A stretch of DNA of 64,000 bases from Delphinapterus leucas (lineage: Eukaryota; Chordata; Mammalia; Artiodactyla; Monodontidae), in assembly GCF_002288925.2 (NCBI RefSeq), contig NW_022098049.1, positions 3,426,757-3,490,756 on the forward strand, written 5' to 3'. The notes below the pieces were generated by a model, which was not told where the DNA came from, did not search any database, and was given only the letters and a program-made list of their open reading frames with translations. This document shows positions 35,491 through 48,115 of this stretch, piece after piece (position 1 is the first letter of the stretch; each line of letters starts with the position of its first letter). Made by a program: the position numbers and the translations under genes.

Positions 35491-36198
35491 GTTAATGATG
35501 TTTGAAATCTCTGCTTTTAGGAGTTCATGCCAGCCATCCCTGTAGTTTCAGAGATAAATTAACCCATCTAAGAAAGAATAAGAGACTGTTAAAGTCACAC
35601 TACCATTTTGGTGCTTCAACAACTAAAAGTTTGCATGTGTTCATATTTTACTGTTCATATTCAGTGTTAGAGTTATATTCCTGAATCCTGAGAAGAGGCA
35701 TGTATCCTAAAACAATTTTAAAACTGTTTAAAAATACTTAAAATAATTTGACAGTGTCACATGAATGTAAAAGTACAGTACATAGAGGATAAGAGTAAGA
35801 TCACAGATGTATAGATTCTTAGACCTGAAATGGACCTTAAGGTCATCAACTCTCTCTTATAGTGAGGGAACTGAGACCCAGAAAGATGAAATTATTAACT
35901 CAAAGTCTCTGAGTAAATTATCGACAGCCCCAGTTGTCCTGATTCAGTTCAAGACCATCTCCACTTTCATTCTGTTTCTTGAGTATCTTTATGAAACAAT
36001 TAAAAATTTTATAACTAGGATTATTTTTCAAGTCCATTCCATTTAGATGAACCTAATTAAAAGTTGCACAGCTGTTCACTGGGGGTGACAATTCGTGGCT
36101 GAAATTAGAAGCAAATCTTGTAAATTTGCAAGGAATGTTGGATGCAGTTGCAAAAATAGATGTGAATAAATGACTGCGATATTTAAGTAGAAAAGTTT

Positions 36199-36403
36199 TT
36201 TTTTTTTTTTTGCGGTACGCAGGCCCCTCACTGCCGTGGCCTCTCCCGCCGCGGAGCACAGGCTCCGGACGCGCAGGCCCAGCGGCCATGGCTCACGGGC
36301 CCAGCCGCTCCGCGGCACGCGGGATCCCCCCGGACCGGGGCACGAGCCCGCGTGCCCTGCATCGGCAGGCGGACCCTCAACCACTGCGCCACCAGGGAAG
36401 CCC
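36199..36403 (-). repeat. Young CHR SINE with TSD, antisense
   Basis: Starts with a T-run and 'gcggtacgcaggcccctcac', ends 'gccaccagggaagccc'. Flanked by gaaaagttt (36190-36198 and 36404-36412). Exceptionally CpG-rich. Confidence 0.96.
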
Positions 36404-36653
36404 GAAAAGTTTGTTTTAAAACAAAGCTTTTGTAGAATGCATTATTTATGGGATCTTACATTCAGTTCTAGTCTTCTAGCTTAATAAAGGGCCAAAAATA
36501 ATTCAGGAGTATAAAAATAGGAAAACAGCTGGCTGAGTTATAGATTTGTTGAAAACATGGATTTGAAGTAACATTTCCTTTTTTGTCTTAAAAATTCTTT
36601 GAATTCAGAAAAAATCTCAGAGAAAAGCAATTTATCATTTTAACTTTAAAACA

Positions 36654-36873
36654 GGGCTTCCCTGGTGGTGCAGTGGTTGAGAGTCCGCCTGCCGATGCAA
36701 GGGACACAGGTTCATGCCCCAGTCCAGGAGGATCCCACATGCCACGGAGCGGCTGGGCCCGTGGGCCATGGCCACTGGGCCTGCGCGTCTGGAGCCTGTG
36801 CTCTGCAACGGGAGAGGCCGCGGCACTGAGAGGCCCGTGTACCGCAAAAAACAAAACAAAACAAAACAAAAAA
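36654..36873 (+). repeat. Young CHR SINE, sense
   Basis: Complete copy ending in (CAAAA)n. It lies 250 bp from, and inverted to, the copy at 36199-36403. Confidence 0.95.
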
Positions 36874-36886
36874 ACGTTAGAACAAT

Positions 36887-37070
36887 GCATCTCAAATTTT
36901 ACCAGGCTTCAGCATCACCTGGAGGGCTTATTAAAATACAGATTGCTGGCCCTCCTCAGAGTTTCCAATTCAGTTGTCTGGTGTCAGACCTGAGAGTTTG
37001 CATTTCTGACAAGTTCCGGGGAGATGTTGATGCTGATGTCAGGCAACCACTCTTTGAGAACTCTGAAGTC
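36887..37070 (+). repeat. MER5-like hAT element
   Basis: 'cttcagcatcacctggaggg', 'gggcttattaaaatacagat' and 'ctctttgagaact' are classic MER5 phrases. Confidence 0.8.
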
Positions 37071-37369
37071 AAGAAAATGATTTACAATAAAAAGCAGTCA
37101 TACTCCGGTGAGGTAATTACAGACTAAAAGCTGGTCTCTTCGGTATCTGTTACATAAAAGATTTCTGTTGATTCATGTTTCTATATTTTACTAGTAAAAC
37201 CGTAACGATGACACTGAGAGACATTATAATGTTATGAGGTCCCTTCTGAGTCACTATGATAAAATTAAATTATATTAAATGTGGTTTAAATTATATGGTT
37301 AAATGTACTTTTTTGGTAATATAGTTGTCTGAAAATTAGGAATCTGTGTGTGGAGTATATTAAGGGAAT

Positions 37370-38300
37370 ACTTTAGTCATTCCATATGCTCACCAACACT
37401 TGGTCTGGGTACTCTTTAGCCATTCTGTTAGATACGCAGTGGTATCTTACAGTGTTTTAATTTGCATTTCCCGGGTGACTGATACTGTTAAGTACCTTTT
37501 CGTGTGTTTATTTGGCGTTCATCTCTGGTGAAGCGTCTATTCAAATCTTGTTTCCAGTTGTTTGGAGCTATTTTTTATTTTTTATTTTTTTGAGTTTTGA
37601 GAGTTCTTTTTGTATTCTGAATACAGTTCTTTATCAGATATATGATTTGTGATACCTTCTCCCAGTCTGAGCTCTTAACAGATTATTTTGAAGAGCAGAA
37701 GTTTTACATTTTGATGGCATCCAGTTTATCAATTTGCTGTCGTATGGATTGTGCTTTTGGTTTTGTATCTAAGAAATTTTTGCCTAACCCAAGTTCCCAA
37801 AGATTTTCTTTATAATTTTTCTAGAAGGTTTATAGTTTTACATTTAAGTCTGTGATCCATTCTGACTAAATTTTTGTATGTGGTGTAAGGTAGGGGGTAT
37901 AGATCAAAGTTTCTCTTCCTGGTTTTTTTCTTTTTGCATATGATAGCCAGTTGTCCCTGCATCATTTGTTGAAAAGACTATCCTTTCTCCACTGAATTGC
38001 ATTTGCTTCTTTGTCAGATCGGTTGTCCATATATGTTGTATGTTTGTACTTCTGGACTCTGTTTTATTCTGTTGGTCAGTCTTTATCCCAATACCATGCT
38101 ACCTGGATTACTAAAGCTTTATAACAAGTCTGGAAATTGGATAGTGTTAGTCCTCCGACTTTGTCGTTTTCAAGGTTCTTTTGGCTCTTCTAGGTCCTTT
38201 GCATTTCCATATAGATTTTAGAATTAGTTTGTCAATTTCTACAAAAGGTCTGCAGAGATTTTGATATTGTGTGCCCTGCAGCCTGGAAACTCCCTCAAGA
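37370..38300 (-). mobile_element. L1 fragment, ORF2 C-terminal remains
   Basis: Antisense L1: the + strand reads 'gtgttttaatttgcatttcc' and 'gttgaaaagactatcctttc'. On the minus strand, 38147-38344 includes KSIWKCKGPRRAK, a degraded ORF2 C-terminal motif. Truncated and frameshifted; homologous to part of the 25790-27240 copy. Confidence 0.8.
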
Positions 38301-38406
38301 TAGTAAGATGGGCCAATTATAGGTCTTATCTCATATGGTTCCAATCACTCTCCTTCCTTCTTCCTTGCATAAGTCTGTTGTCTTGCAAACCACTTTTCAT
38401 TTGTTT

Positions 38407-38635
38407 CTTTTTGTTTTTTTTTTTTGTTTGTTTGTTTGCGGTACACGGGCCTCTCACTGTTATGGCCTCTCCCATTGTGGCGCACAGGCTCCGCATGCGC
38501 AGGCTCAGCTCAGCGGCCATGGCTCATGGCCCCAGCTGCTCCGCGGCATGTGGGATTTTCCCGGACCGGGGCATGAACCCGTGTCCCCTGCATCGTCGGG
38601 CGGACTCTCAACCACTGCGCCACCAGGGAAGCCCC
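38407..38635 (-). repeat. CHR SINE with TSD, antisense
   Basis: 'gcggtacacgggcctctcac' through 'gccaccagggaagcccc', with a (TTTG)n-rich tail complement. Duplicated tcatttgttt at 38397-38406 and 38636-38645. Confidence 0.95.
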
Positions 38636-39317
38636 TCATTTGTTTTTATTTTGAATTTTTTGTGTGTTTCAGGCAGGAGAATAAATTTGGTTCCCATTAT
38701 TCTGTCTTGGCCAGAAGTGGAAGTACTATGGTAGACTTTTGATAAACAAGAGTAACGTCACTTGTACTTGAGAATTTGTTAACAACATGGGAAAAGGATT
38801 AGAGGGGAAAAGATATTGGAAAAGGAACTCATTAAGGAAGCAAACCAATAATATGAGAAAGAAACAATAAAGATTGAAATTAAGGCAGCTGTAGTTGGAA
38901 AGGAGATAATAGTTGACTTGAGCAGGCAGAATTGATCGAACTAGGGAACTAGTTAAATGTATTATGTGCTAAAGAGAGGAGTCAAGATGACTTCAGGGAT
39001 TAGGTCTTGTATGTGGTTTATTTGTGTTTGGATGCAGAGACTGAGTGCCTGTATGTGGGATGTGATTGATTGGACCCTCCCATTTTATAAATACTACTGC
39101 AGTGTTCCAGAGCCACTTAGTTACTCATTTAATATTAATAGTTCTTTATTTCTTACTTTGCAGTTCATTGTAATTGTCATCCAGAAACCGATACAGTAGT
39201 GGGAGATAATTCCCATTACAGAAGTAGTTTACTTCATCCAGCAGAGTTCTCTGAGACATTTCTAGTCAGTTTAGGTGTTTATAGATTATTATTTCTTTGA
39301 TAAAGAGGCTTTTTTTT

Positions 39318-39504
39318 GAACTCTTGAATTTTATTTTTTTATACAGCAGGTTCTTTTTTTTTTTTTTTGTAGCAGGTTCTTATTAGTTATCCATTTTATA
39401 CACATGAGTGTATACATGTCAATCCCAATCTCCCAGTTCATCCCACCACCACCACTCCCGTGACTTTCCCCCCTTGGTGTCCATACGTTTGTTTTCTACA
39501 TCTG
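39318..39504 (-). mobile_element. L1 3' end
   Basis: 'tatacagcaggttctttttt', 'tgtagcaggttcttattagt' and 'caatctcccagttcatccca' mark the antisense L1 3' UTR. The phrase 'agcaggttctt' is duplicated. The flanking aggctttt at about 39307 and 39507 is a possible TSD. Confidence 0.75.
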
Positions 39505-40302
39505 TAGGCTTTTAAAGAAGGCAAGACAGAAACAGTATTTGGAGTCACTACTGATTTAAGTCAGGCAAAGTGAAAATAAAACATCTTAGAAATGATGAGA
39601 TAAGTAATGAGAAAAATAAGAATGACCTTATAAACTCTCTGAGACATCTTTTCAGGATCTTGTACTACGCGGAGGTACAAACATAAGGAAAAATGCTGAT
39701 TAGATGGGACAGTTACTATAATGCTTGTAGTAAATTATGATAGACTTATTTTCTGGAGCTGTCAGTGATTTAAGATTGATTTGCCATTGTTTTCATGAAA
39801 TCAAATATATGTTACCTCCCAAAAATAATTAACATAGCAATTATCCTCCAACAGATAGGAACGAGGAATACAGTTGTTCCCTCTTGTGATTGTGGCCCTT
39901 CCACTCTTAAAGAAACGTTTCTCAGACAGAATACTTCTCATTTAGACCAACACTTGAGAGTTAGGTAAATGACAGAGATTACAGTCCCTGTCACCATAGG
40001 TCTTATGATCTAATAAACTTCTTATCATATCTCCTTAAACTTAATTTTATAGTTTTTGAGGACTTAATTTCTGTTTAATTAAAGTGTTCCTTAATTAACT
40101 TTCTATTTTAAAGTAGGCTGACCCCATTTGTAATTTTTTTCTTGGTTTAAATTTATTTGAAATGAGTACGGTGATATGCTGGTCTAAGGTAGTTGCTATT
40201 CATTAACCTTATTTTGAGTAGCCATCTCATTTTATGAACTTACTTGATGTTTTTGTTCTTGATCATCCTAGTTTCTCTCCACTCCCCCATCCCCTGTTTT
40301 GT

Positions 40303-40337
40303 TGTTGTTGTTTGGTTTTGTTTGTTTGTTTGTTTTT
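40303..40337. repeat. (GTT)n/(GTTT)n simple repeat
   Basis: GTT units followed by GTTT units. Confidence 0.85.
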
Positions 40338-40469
40338 GACCAGAGCAACTACCCTGATACAGTAGGGATGCTTTCTGCATAGATCTTAGGAAGGCATTCG
40401 GCAAAGTCTTATGACATGGAAATGGGTTATGCCAAAAGCATGATGATTACTGATGATAACTGCAGTTAG

Positions 40470-40720
40470 GGGAATGGACTCTGTTATTTAATCAACCCTG
40501 ATTTGCATCTTCCCTCTGCAGCTTGTTACTTGTATGATGTTGCTTCAAGGTACTTAACCTCTCTGAGCCCACTTTTTTTCTTCCATCAAAGGAATGACAG
40601 TGTCTTATCCACAGTTATTGCAAGGATTGAATGAAATGATGCATGTAAATTGCTTAGCATAATGTCTGACACATAGTAAATGCTCAGTAAATGTTAGCTA
40701 TTATTTTATTTAACTTCTTG
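40470..40720 (+). repeat. MIR element
   Basis: 'gtacttaacctctctgagcc', 'tgcaaggattgaatgaaatg' and 'aaatgctcagtaaatgttag' give a nearly full MIR in sense order. Confidence 0.85.
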
Positions 40721-41279
40721 GGAAAAAAACTAAGGTAAGGTTGTCAAATTTATGGATCACAGAAAATAAGGGAGGCTACCTGATATTTAGATGACATTTT
40801 GAAATTCAGAAAGACCTCCGCCTCCTGAATAAAATGGAATAACAGCTTTCAGAAACATGAAATTTGACAGTCTTTAAGTTTTGAATCTTTAATTGAAAAA
40901 TTCAATGGTACTAATATAGGAAGGGAGAAGTCTGGCTTAATAGCAGTTCCTGTTGAGTTTTTTGTTTTGTTTTTAATTGACAAGGCCAACCCAGGATCAC
41001 AGTGGTACATATGTAATAATAGTATTATCGTAGTCTTAATTGGTTAGCCTGTGGCTGTAATTATCGTTTTTTTTTATTCCAGAGTCCATCTTTAAAAAGG
41101 GACACTGGTACATGAAGCGTGTTTAAATGAAGGCAGGAACTTGAAGGGACTTGATGATCATTAGTTATTCTGATGAAGCAAAGACTCGCAGAGTAGGAGA
41201 TATTTAATAGCCACCTTCAATAGTCCTTCATATCTTTGAAGGACTGTGAGCTGGAAAAGTTGACTCTGTGTGGCCCAGC

Positions 41280-41480
41280 AGGTGGCTCTTCTGTAGCTCT
41301 GGAGTTGAGGACCGGGGTTCAAGTTCTACTGACATTGAGGCATGACTTCAGTGGCATCACTTAACTTCTCTGAGCCTCAATTTCCTCAACCGTAGAAAAC
41401 AGAAAGTAAAATAACTCTACACGGAGGTTATGAGGTGTAAATGAGTGAATGTGTGTGAAAGAGCAATTCAGATTTATTGT
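41280..41480 (+). repeat. MIR element
   Basis: 'accggggttcaagttctact', 'acttaacttctctgagcctc' and 'ggttatgaggtgtaaatgag'. Confidence 0.75.
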
Positions 41481-43399
41481 TGTCATTGCCTAGAATTATT
41501 CTAGGGAGGCCCTGAATCAGCTCTCTCTTTGGACCAACTCTAATAATTAGAACCGCTCAGCAGAGGAATAAGCTTTCCCATAATACCAAGAGCCAAACAA
41601 AGGCCACATAGTTATATCAGGGCTTTTTAGAAATTTTTGTGTAGAGTGGAAATTTGTAAGAGTTCCTTGAGGGAAGATACAGTGTTTATCTTGTTCACTG
41701 CTCTCTCCAGGGCACCCAACACAGCGCCAAGCACATGGTCTGTGTTTCGTAGGTATTTGTTCAATGAGTGAATGGAAGTTCCCCCATTAACACTCATATT
41801 GTATTCTTTGTTTAGCATTACTCTTTTCTTGTATTTAATGTTTGTGTTCTTTTCCCAGCTGTTTTTGTTTGCCTTTATGTTATTTTAGAATGGATATTTT
41901 GACTAAATATCAAAGCATATTTTGACTAAACTGAAGCAGCCACTCATGGTTCTTTCTATTCAGGCACATTTACTGGCGACTAGGGCACAGAGAGAATACT
42001 GATATGATTTTCAATGTCAGGCATTGTGAGATTTGTCTTTCTCCAAGTATGGCCATTTAAAATTTCTTATTTCTCTGCTTCTGTAAGTATCTTAATTTCT
42101 GTAGACCTTTTTAAGAGAGGATGCCTTATATGTAGAATATTTCCATGGGATTGCATTCCCAAGCACCTCATAACAATGATTGTCTCTGGGGAGAGAATTT
42201 GGGGATTGGAGACACCACCTTATTGTTCTGTTTGAATTTTTCAAGCATGTGCTTAATTACTTTCTTAACTATATGCCCTATTACTTTGCAAAAGTGAGGT
42301 GACTCGATGACTCCATAATTTAATAGATGCTAGACCATTTGAATAAGCTTTTCAGAGAATTTACACTTATATCTCTTTGCTAAGTTTTTCATTGGGCAGT
42401 TTGTCTTTTTCTTGCCTCACTGTGTTTTCTTTTTTTATTTGTTTTTAATAGATACTAGCTTAAGTGAAATAGGTTTGTATTGGGGAATATTGCAAAGTAC
42501 ACATAGTTAACAGTAAAATTGCCTTCTTTTATTTAGGGTCCACTATGTTTAAGACATCCTGTTGGGTGCTTTACCTACATTCTCATTAAATGTTTTCAGT
42601 GTTCACATGAGGTTTAAGCCTTACTTCCTTTGGTCTTTGCTGCCACAAATTCATGCCAGAGCTTTGATGTTGAACCAGAAGTCAAAGCCAGGCTTTGTTT
42701 CTTAAGCCTCCTGGGCCTTCAGCCCTCCCACTGTAGCTAAAACTTGGGCATAGTCAAGGATTTGAAAACCAGAGAGAAATGGCTGTCATTGAAATTAAAT
42801 ATGTCGGCTGGAATGCTGCTGTAAATACTGCTTGCTGCCTTGAATTCACTGTTTCTTTCCAGTCTGCCAGGGATTAGATAGGAACAAATGGACAGGAAGG
42901 GTATAGAAAAAGGATTTAAATCATGTAAAAGACAGACTTGACCTTGAAGATTCAAGGGGCTTATAATAGCTAGCCAAAAGAGGTCTGTGGATATGTTTTA
43001 CAATGATTGATGCCCATAGCCTGAGGTTCGTAGTGCTTTTGGTGACTGGTAGAGACTAGATTGTATCCAGAGATTGAGTTCTAAGTTTAATTCTTCATAG
43101 AATTTACTTCAAGCAATATTTTGAGTTATACCTTTACTATGGTGGTTTATACACATTCTAAGGAAATATCTACCTATATAATGAAAGATGGTCTCCATTG
43201 CTTTGGGGTAGAATTATTTAAGTCAGTCAGTCAGTCTCTCCTTCACTTTCTCTCACTCTTAAAAGAAGGTAATGTTTAGGAGAATTTCTTTAGCCAGAGA
43301 ACCGATTATTCATTACTCCATGACTTTTGCATGAAGTGCGTTTTACTTATTTCTATGTGGTAGTTCAGACACTACTGCACATGCCTTCCATGCTTCAGG

Positions 43400-43595
43400 C
43401 CAGACCTGAGGGCAGTTCCTAAGTCTACCACTTATTAACTGTGTGACTTGGGACAAATGATTTGGCCCTAGTGAGCATCGGTTTCCTGATCTTGAAATGA
43501 TGTTTACTAATACCGACTCCACGCTGTTGCGACAAAGGATGAGTAGTGTGTTCATCGTGCCTGGAGCGTAGTCAGTGTGCAGTGAAGATTTAATC
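43400..43595 (+). repeat. MIR element
   Basis: 'taccacttattaactgtgtg' and 'cttgggacaaatgatttggc' match MIR. Confidence 0.75.
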
Positions 43596-44109
43596 TATGC
43601 CTTCTCTGTTCATTCCCAGGGTTTTTGTTTGACTATTTAAACTGTAAATCAGCCTAGGTGGAGAGGACCGAGGGCATTTATTTAGCCTCTGCACAAGCCG
43701 GTAAACATCTGATGCACACTACCTTTCCAGACACATTCACCCCCTCACTTGTTAAACCTGTTAAACCTTCTTTGGGCAGGCTTAGCTGCTCCTTCTTGCT
43801 TCTAAGCATTTTCCCCTCTGCCTGGCCTGTAGTAAGTGCTCAGTAAGCATTTGCTAGGTAAGTGAGTTTCTGGACAGTAGTGTGTGGGTGGGTAGGATAG
43901 CGGATTGTTGACAAAGCTTCTCATAGAGCGTTGCAGTCTTGTGAGTTTAACTTCATGCTTTGGTCTCTAGTTAGTAGAAACAGCTGAGAGAGTTAAAGAG
44001 ATGATCTTCACTTGATTCTTTTTGGTTCTATGGGCAAAGTGCTTTCAGCATTTAGACTAACTACATTTGCAGAGTAGTTATCCATTCTGTATTAATTATA
44101 ATGGCAGAT

Positions 44110-44345
44110 AACATTTTGTCAGTGCATACTGTGGGCCAGGCCCTGTGCTGATCATTTTAGCTACATTTTCTCACTTAGTCATGTTGTGAGTTAGATACTG
44201 TTATTGCACCCATTATACAGAAGAGGAAACTGAGACTCAAAGTTACGTGCCAAAGACTACACAGCTAGCAAGTAACATAACCTAGATTTGAATGTAAATG
44301 GACTCCAGAGCTGGCTTTTTGAGTTACTGTATTATACAACTTCCC
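44110..44345 (-). repeat. MIR element
   Basis: 'gggccaggccctgtgctgat', 'gaagaggaaactgagactca' and 'gactacacagctagcaagta'. Confidence 0.85.
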
Positions 44346-47300
44346 TCTTCTGTATGACTATGATAAGAAAATTGTATAGGGGGTAAAGATGATTATAAAG
44401 GTCAATATTTCACAAAGATTTCCCCCATATTCACTGACCTTATAAAAGAGCCAGTTGCTTCCTAGTTTGTGTCATAAACTGTTACACTTTTCACTATTAT
44501 TTCTGGTGGGAGGCAGTTATGTAATGTGGATTCAATTTTAATTTTACCACACTAATATCTGTGTGGAGGAATAATGGGGACTAAAGTACGGGGTAGTGAG
44601 AAGTAAGCAAGTTTCTATTAAATATTGCTCAAGCAGTGAATAAGTCATTAAATTTGACTTCTGATGAATATATAATGATTGCTTAATACTAGGCTGCCAG
44701 GAAAAACATACACACACCCACTCATAGAGGAAGGTGTGTGTGTAATATATATTGCTTGAGATAGTTGGAGCTATATTTTAAAAGTGGAAGGGGTTTTTTT
44801 CCACAGAAGGAAGGAGAGGCAATATGCTTTATACTGCCATTTATTTGAGTTCATCCAAAAAGAAGAAATTTCTTGCTTACAAAATATAGAAGAATCAAGT
44901 TTTAATTTGAAGAGATTAGGAGATACTTATTCCCTGTTTCAGAAAGTAAAAATCTCCCTATGTGCCACCTATTCTAGGAAATTTAAAACATAAATCAGGC
45001 GATTCCTGGCCTCCTCTCCTTCCTTCCTCCTTTCCAAAACGGACACATATACTTTATGGCACTGAGAATTTATCAGATCCTTCTGAGTGTGTGATTCATG
45101 TGGAATTGGAGTCACAGCCCCAGAAGAACACTAAATGACTGCTTTGTCTGAAAGGTTTGGTATATTACTAATAAAATGCATGGAGTTGAATTTATTCAAT
45201 TATATATAATTGGTATTGTTCCTGTTCAGACATGCCTATGCATGACTTTATAGATTAAAAAACACCTGCTTCTGCGGTTTTTGTTTGGTTAGGACAAAAT
45301 CTCAGGAAACAACTTGACCATGGGCAAAACTGCAGTTGAATCAGGGACAGAAAGTTGGAAAGGATAAGTAGATGAAATTTGTCTTGAGGGTGTGCCGCCT
45401 GAACACATACACCTGCACACATGTCCTCGTTGTAAAGGTAAAGAGGGCTTATGGACCAAGAAGGCGTGAAGCGTCTGGTCCTGTTCTGGAGCTTAGGGAG
45501 AATTCTGGAAAACGACCCTGTGGCTGAAATCATAGGCAACAGCAGAGCAAAGGAAAAAGACATCCAGTAGTGTAGAGAGGGAGCCTAGAGATAAAGCTGG
45601 GATGGACATGCTAGGGGAAGGAGGAGGACAGGTGTCTTCATCTTCATGTTTGTTTCACTGAAGGCAGTTCTGCTGAAGACTTGAAGGACGTTGAGGGAAC
45701 TTATTTGGCTCTGGGTCCTCTGTGCTCCCGGACCTGCTTCAGCTGTGCTTCTCAAACCTTAGGGCTAGGCCTCAGGGAAGAGAATTTATTTCCTCTCCAG
45801 TGCATGGCTTAGGCTGCTCCTCAGGACAGCTGTGGCTTGGGAGGGGCCTTACTTAGAATAGTTGGTCAAGAAGCTGCGCCTCTTAGTGGCATCAGTTACG
45901 TTCCATTCTTGCTGAACTGGTTGCTGGTATGGAAGAAAAGCTTGACTGGTCTGTTGACCATGCCCATCTGGACTTGGGGAAGCCAAGATAAAGAATCTTC
46001 TTTTTCCCCATTTTTTAACCAGTAGCCAAGAAAGTGGCATTATGTGGAGCAAATAAGGTGGGAATAGACACTAGACAATCTTGGAACTCACCCTGGATAA
46101 ACTCTCATGAGTCTGAACTGTGCTACATAAGAATTACCATATTGTTGAAGGCTTACTACCTATTGATACCTTGTTTAGCCACAGGGGACCTGAAATTTGT
46201 CTCACCTGAGTCTGCCTACATCTGTGAAAATAGCTAGTCCCCTCCCTTGCTCTCCTCTCTCAGACCTCCCTCTTCTCCCTCATTTTGCCCGTCTTTCACT
46301 TTTGAGACAACCCGCATTGATTGCTAGTTTCCATATAATTGTTTTGCTTTCGTAAGTGTTCCTGCCTCAGCCATTATCTTCCTCCCATTGAAGTCTCATG
46401 AATTTTAAGTTGAATTTGATTGCAACACTAAATCACCCATTTCTGCTTAATGTTCTTTATGTAACATGTACCTTTAATGCCTTATTCAGCACTTCAAAAT
46501 GAAAGAATAGTAATAGTTCTCATATTGCTGTTAGTGCGTTCTGACATTGAACAACAGGTGACATGTCTAATGATTAGCGTGGCTGCCTAGATTGCATAAT
46601 TACAGGTTTGTTTGACTTTAGGAGAATCATATGCAGGCCCCCTGCATCCATTCAGATACTTCTTATGTTAGATAAATATCAGAGCACTTCAGTCTAAAAA
46701 GAGGTCCTCTTTCAGCGATTATCACTCTTTAGTTTTCTAGGGCTTGCCAATGAACAGGAAAAAACAAAATGAAACAGAAACCATCCTTAAAGAATGGGTT
46801 TAATTCTGTGGCCCTTCCTGGTCTAAATGACACTTTGTGAGTTCTTCAGGTCCTGTTAGCGGCGCATGGTGTTTGGGATAGCGCTGAGCAGGGTCACTGG
46901 TACAGACAAAGCACGTTGGCCACGCTACTGGCGTCCTTACAGAAGCAGTTATAATTGTTTAATACAAATCAAAGATTATCTGTGCCCTCTGGACTTAATT
47001 TGCTGGGGCAGGGGTTAGGGGGACATATTTCAGCGAGTTATTGAACTAACTTCTTGGAGCAGTTTCTTAATCGGTGTGCCAGATGTGTCACACCGGTCCC
47101 ACCGAGTCTCTGAGCTCTCCCCAGGAGACCCCCCCACATATTTATTGGCTTGTAAATGAATGTTCAAGTGTATCACTTAGGTTCATTTGATTAACACAAG
47201 CAGGGGTTGATTATAATAAATTAATGCTCCTTGAATGGCACATTGAAGAAAGGAGAATATTCCTAGACTCCCAGACCCCGCTTGGCCAGGGGAGGACAGT

Positions 47301-47894
47301 CAAAGACACGGATAATAGAAATGGTTTTGACACTGGGCTCCACTCAGAAGTACCTCTGCATGTGAAGCCTTCCAGGGCTCTTCCCTTCCCCTGAAACAGT
47401 TCCCTGTTGCTGCCCTTGCATGGCTGCTACTTCCATCTCTGTTGTTGCTGGTGCTCTTGGCCTGGTACAGGTTGACTTGCCAGCTGCTAGAGCTGACTCT
47501 CCTAGCATTCAGTGGGTGACTTGGTTACTTTTATAGCCCCTCCCGTTAGCCTTGCTGATGGGAAAGATCACTCTCTTCACCAGTGTTAAAACTTAGCAAT
47601 CTTCTAAAAGGGGAAGATCATTTTCTTTTTGTTGTCGGTTTCCTCTACTAAGGAATTTGGGAAAGCTTTTCCCAAATGTGATCGGACTGGGCCCGCTCAC
47701 ATATGAGTGGCGTTGGCCAGTGTCCTACTTGGAACAGACCACCGGGAGCTGAGATGAAGCTCAGGGCCATGACTTGCCCCCCAGTCCCCCCCACCCCAAG
47801 GGTTTGTTCCCTGGATATCCATGGAGGAGGTGGAGGTGCTTGTCCTTCTCACGTTTAAGCACCTTTTAGCACAGGAGGCTAGTGTACATACTTT

Positions 47895-48115
47895 GCAGCT
47901 AGAAGGTCTGAGTTGGAGGCCTAGCTCAGCCACTCACTACCATTGTGTCCTTGAGCAGGTTACTTCAACTGCTTGGTGCTTCGGTTTTCTCATATATAAG
48001 GTGGAGCTAAAACTACCTTTCTCTTAATGCTGCTGTGAGGTTTAATGTAAACACAGTACGCTAAGTAGTCTTGGCTCATAATAAAGTGCTTACCAATTGT
48101 TAGGTACAGCTATTA
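47895..48115 (+). repeat. MIR element
   Basis: 'ggcctagctcagccactcac', 'tgtccttgagcaggttactt' and 'gtgaggtttaatgtaaacac'. Confidence 0.8.

Noticed and set aside
45255..45563. 102-codon minus-strand open frame in intron 2
   Set aside because: No recognisable domain, no splice or promoter context; length is within chance expectation.
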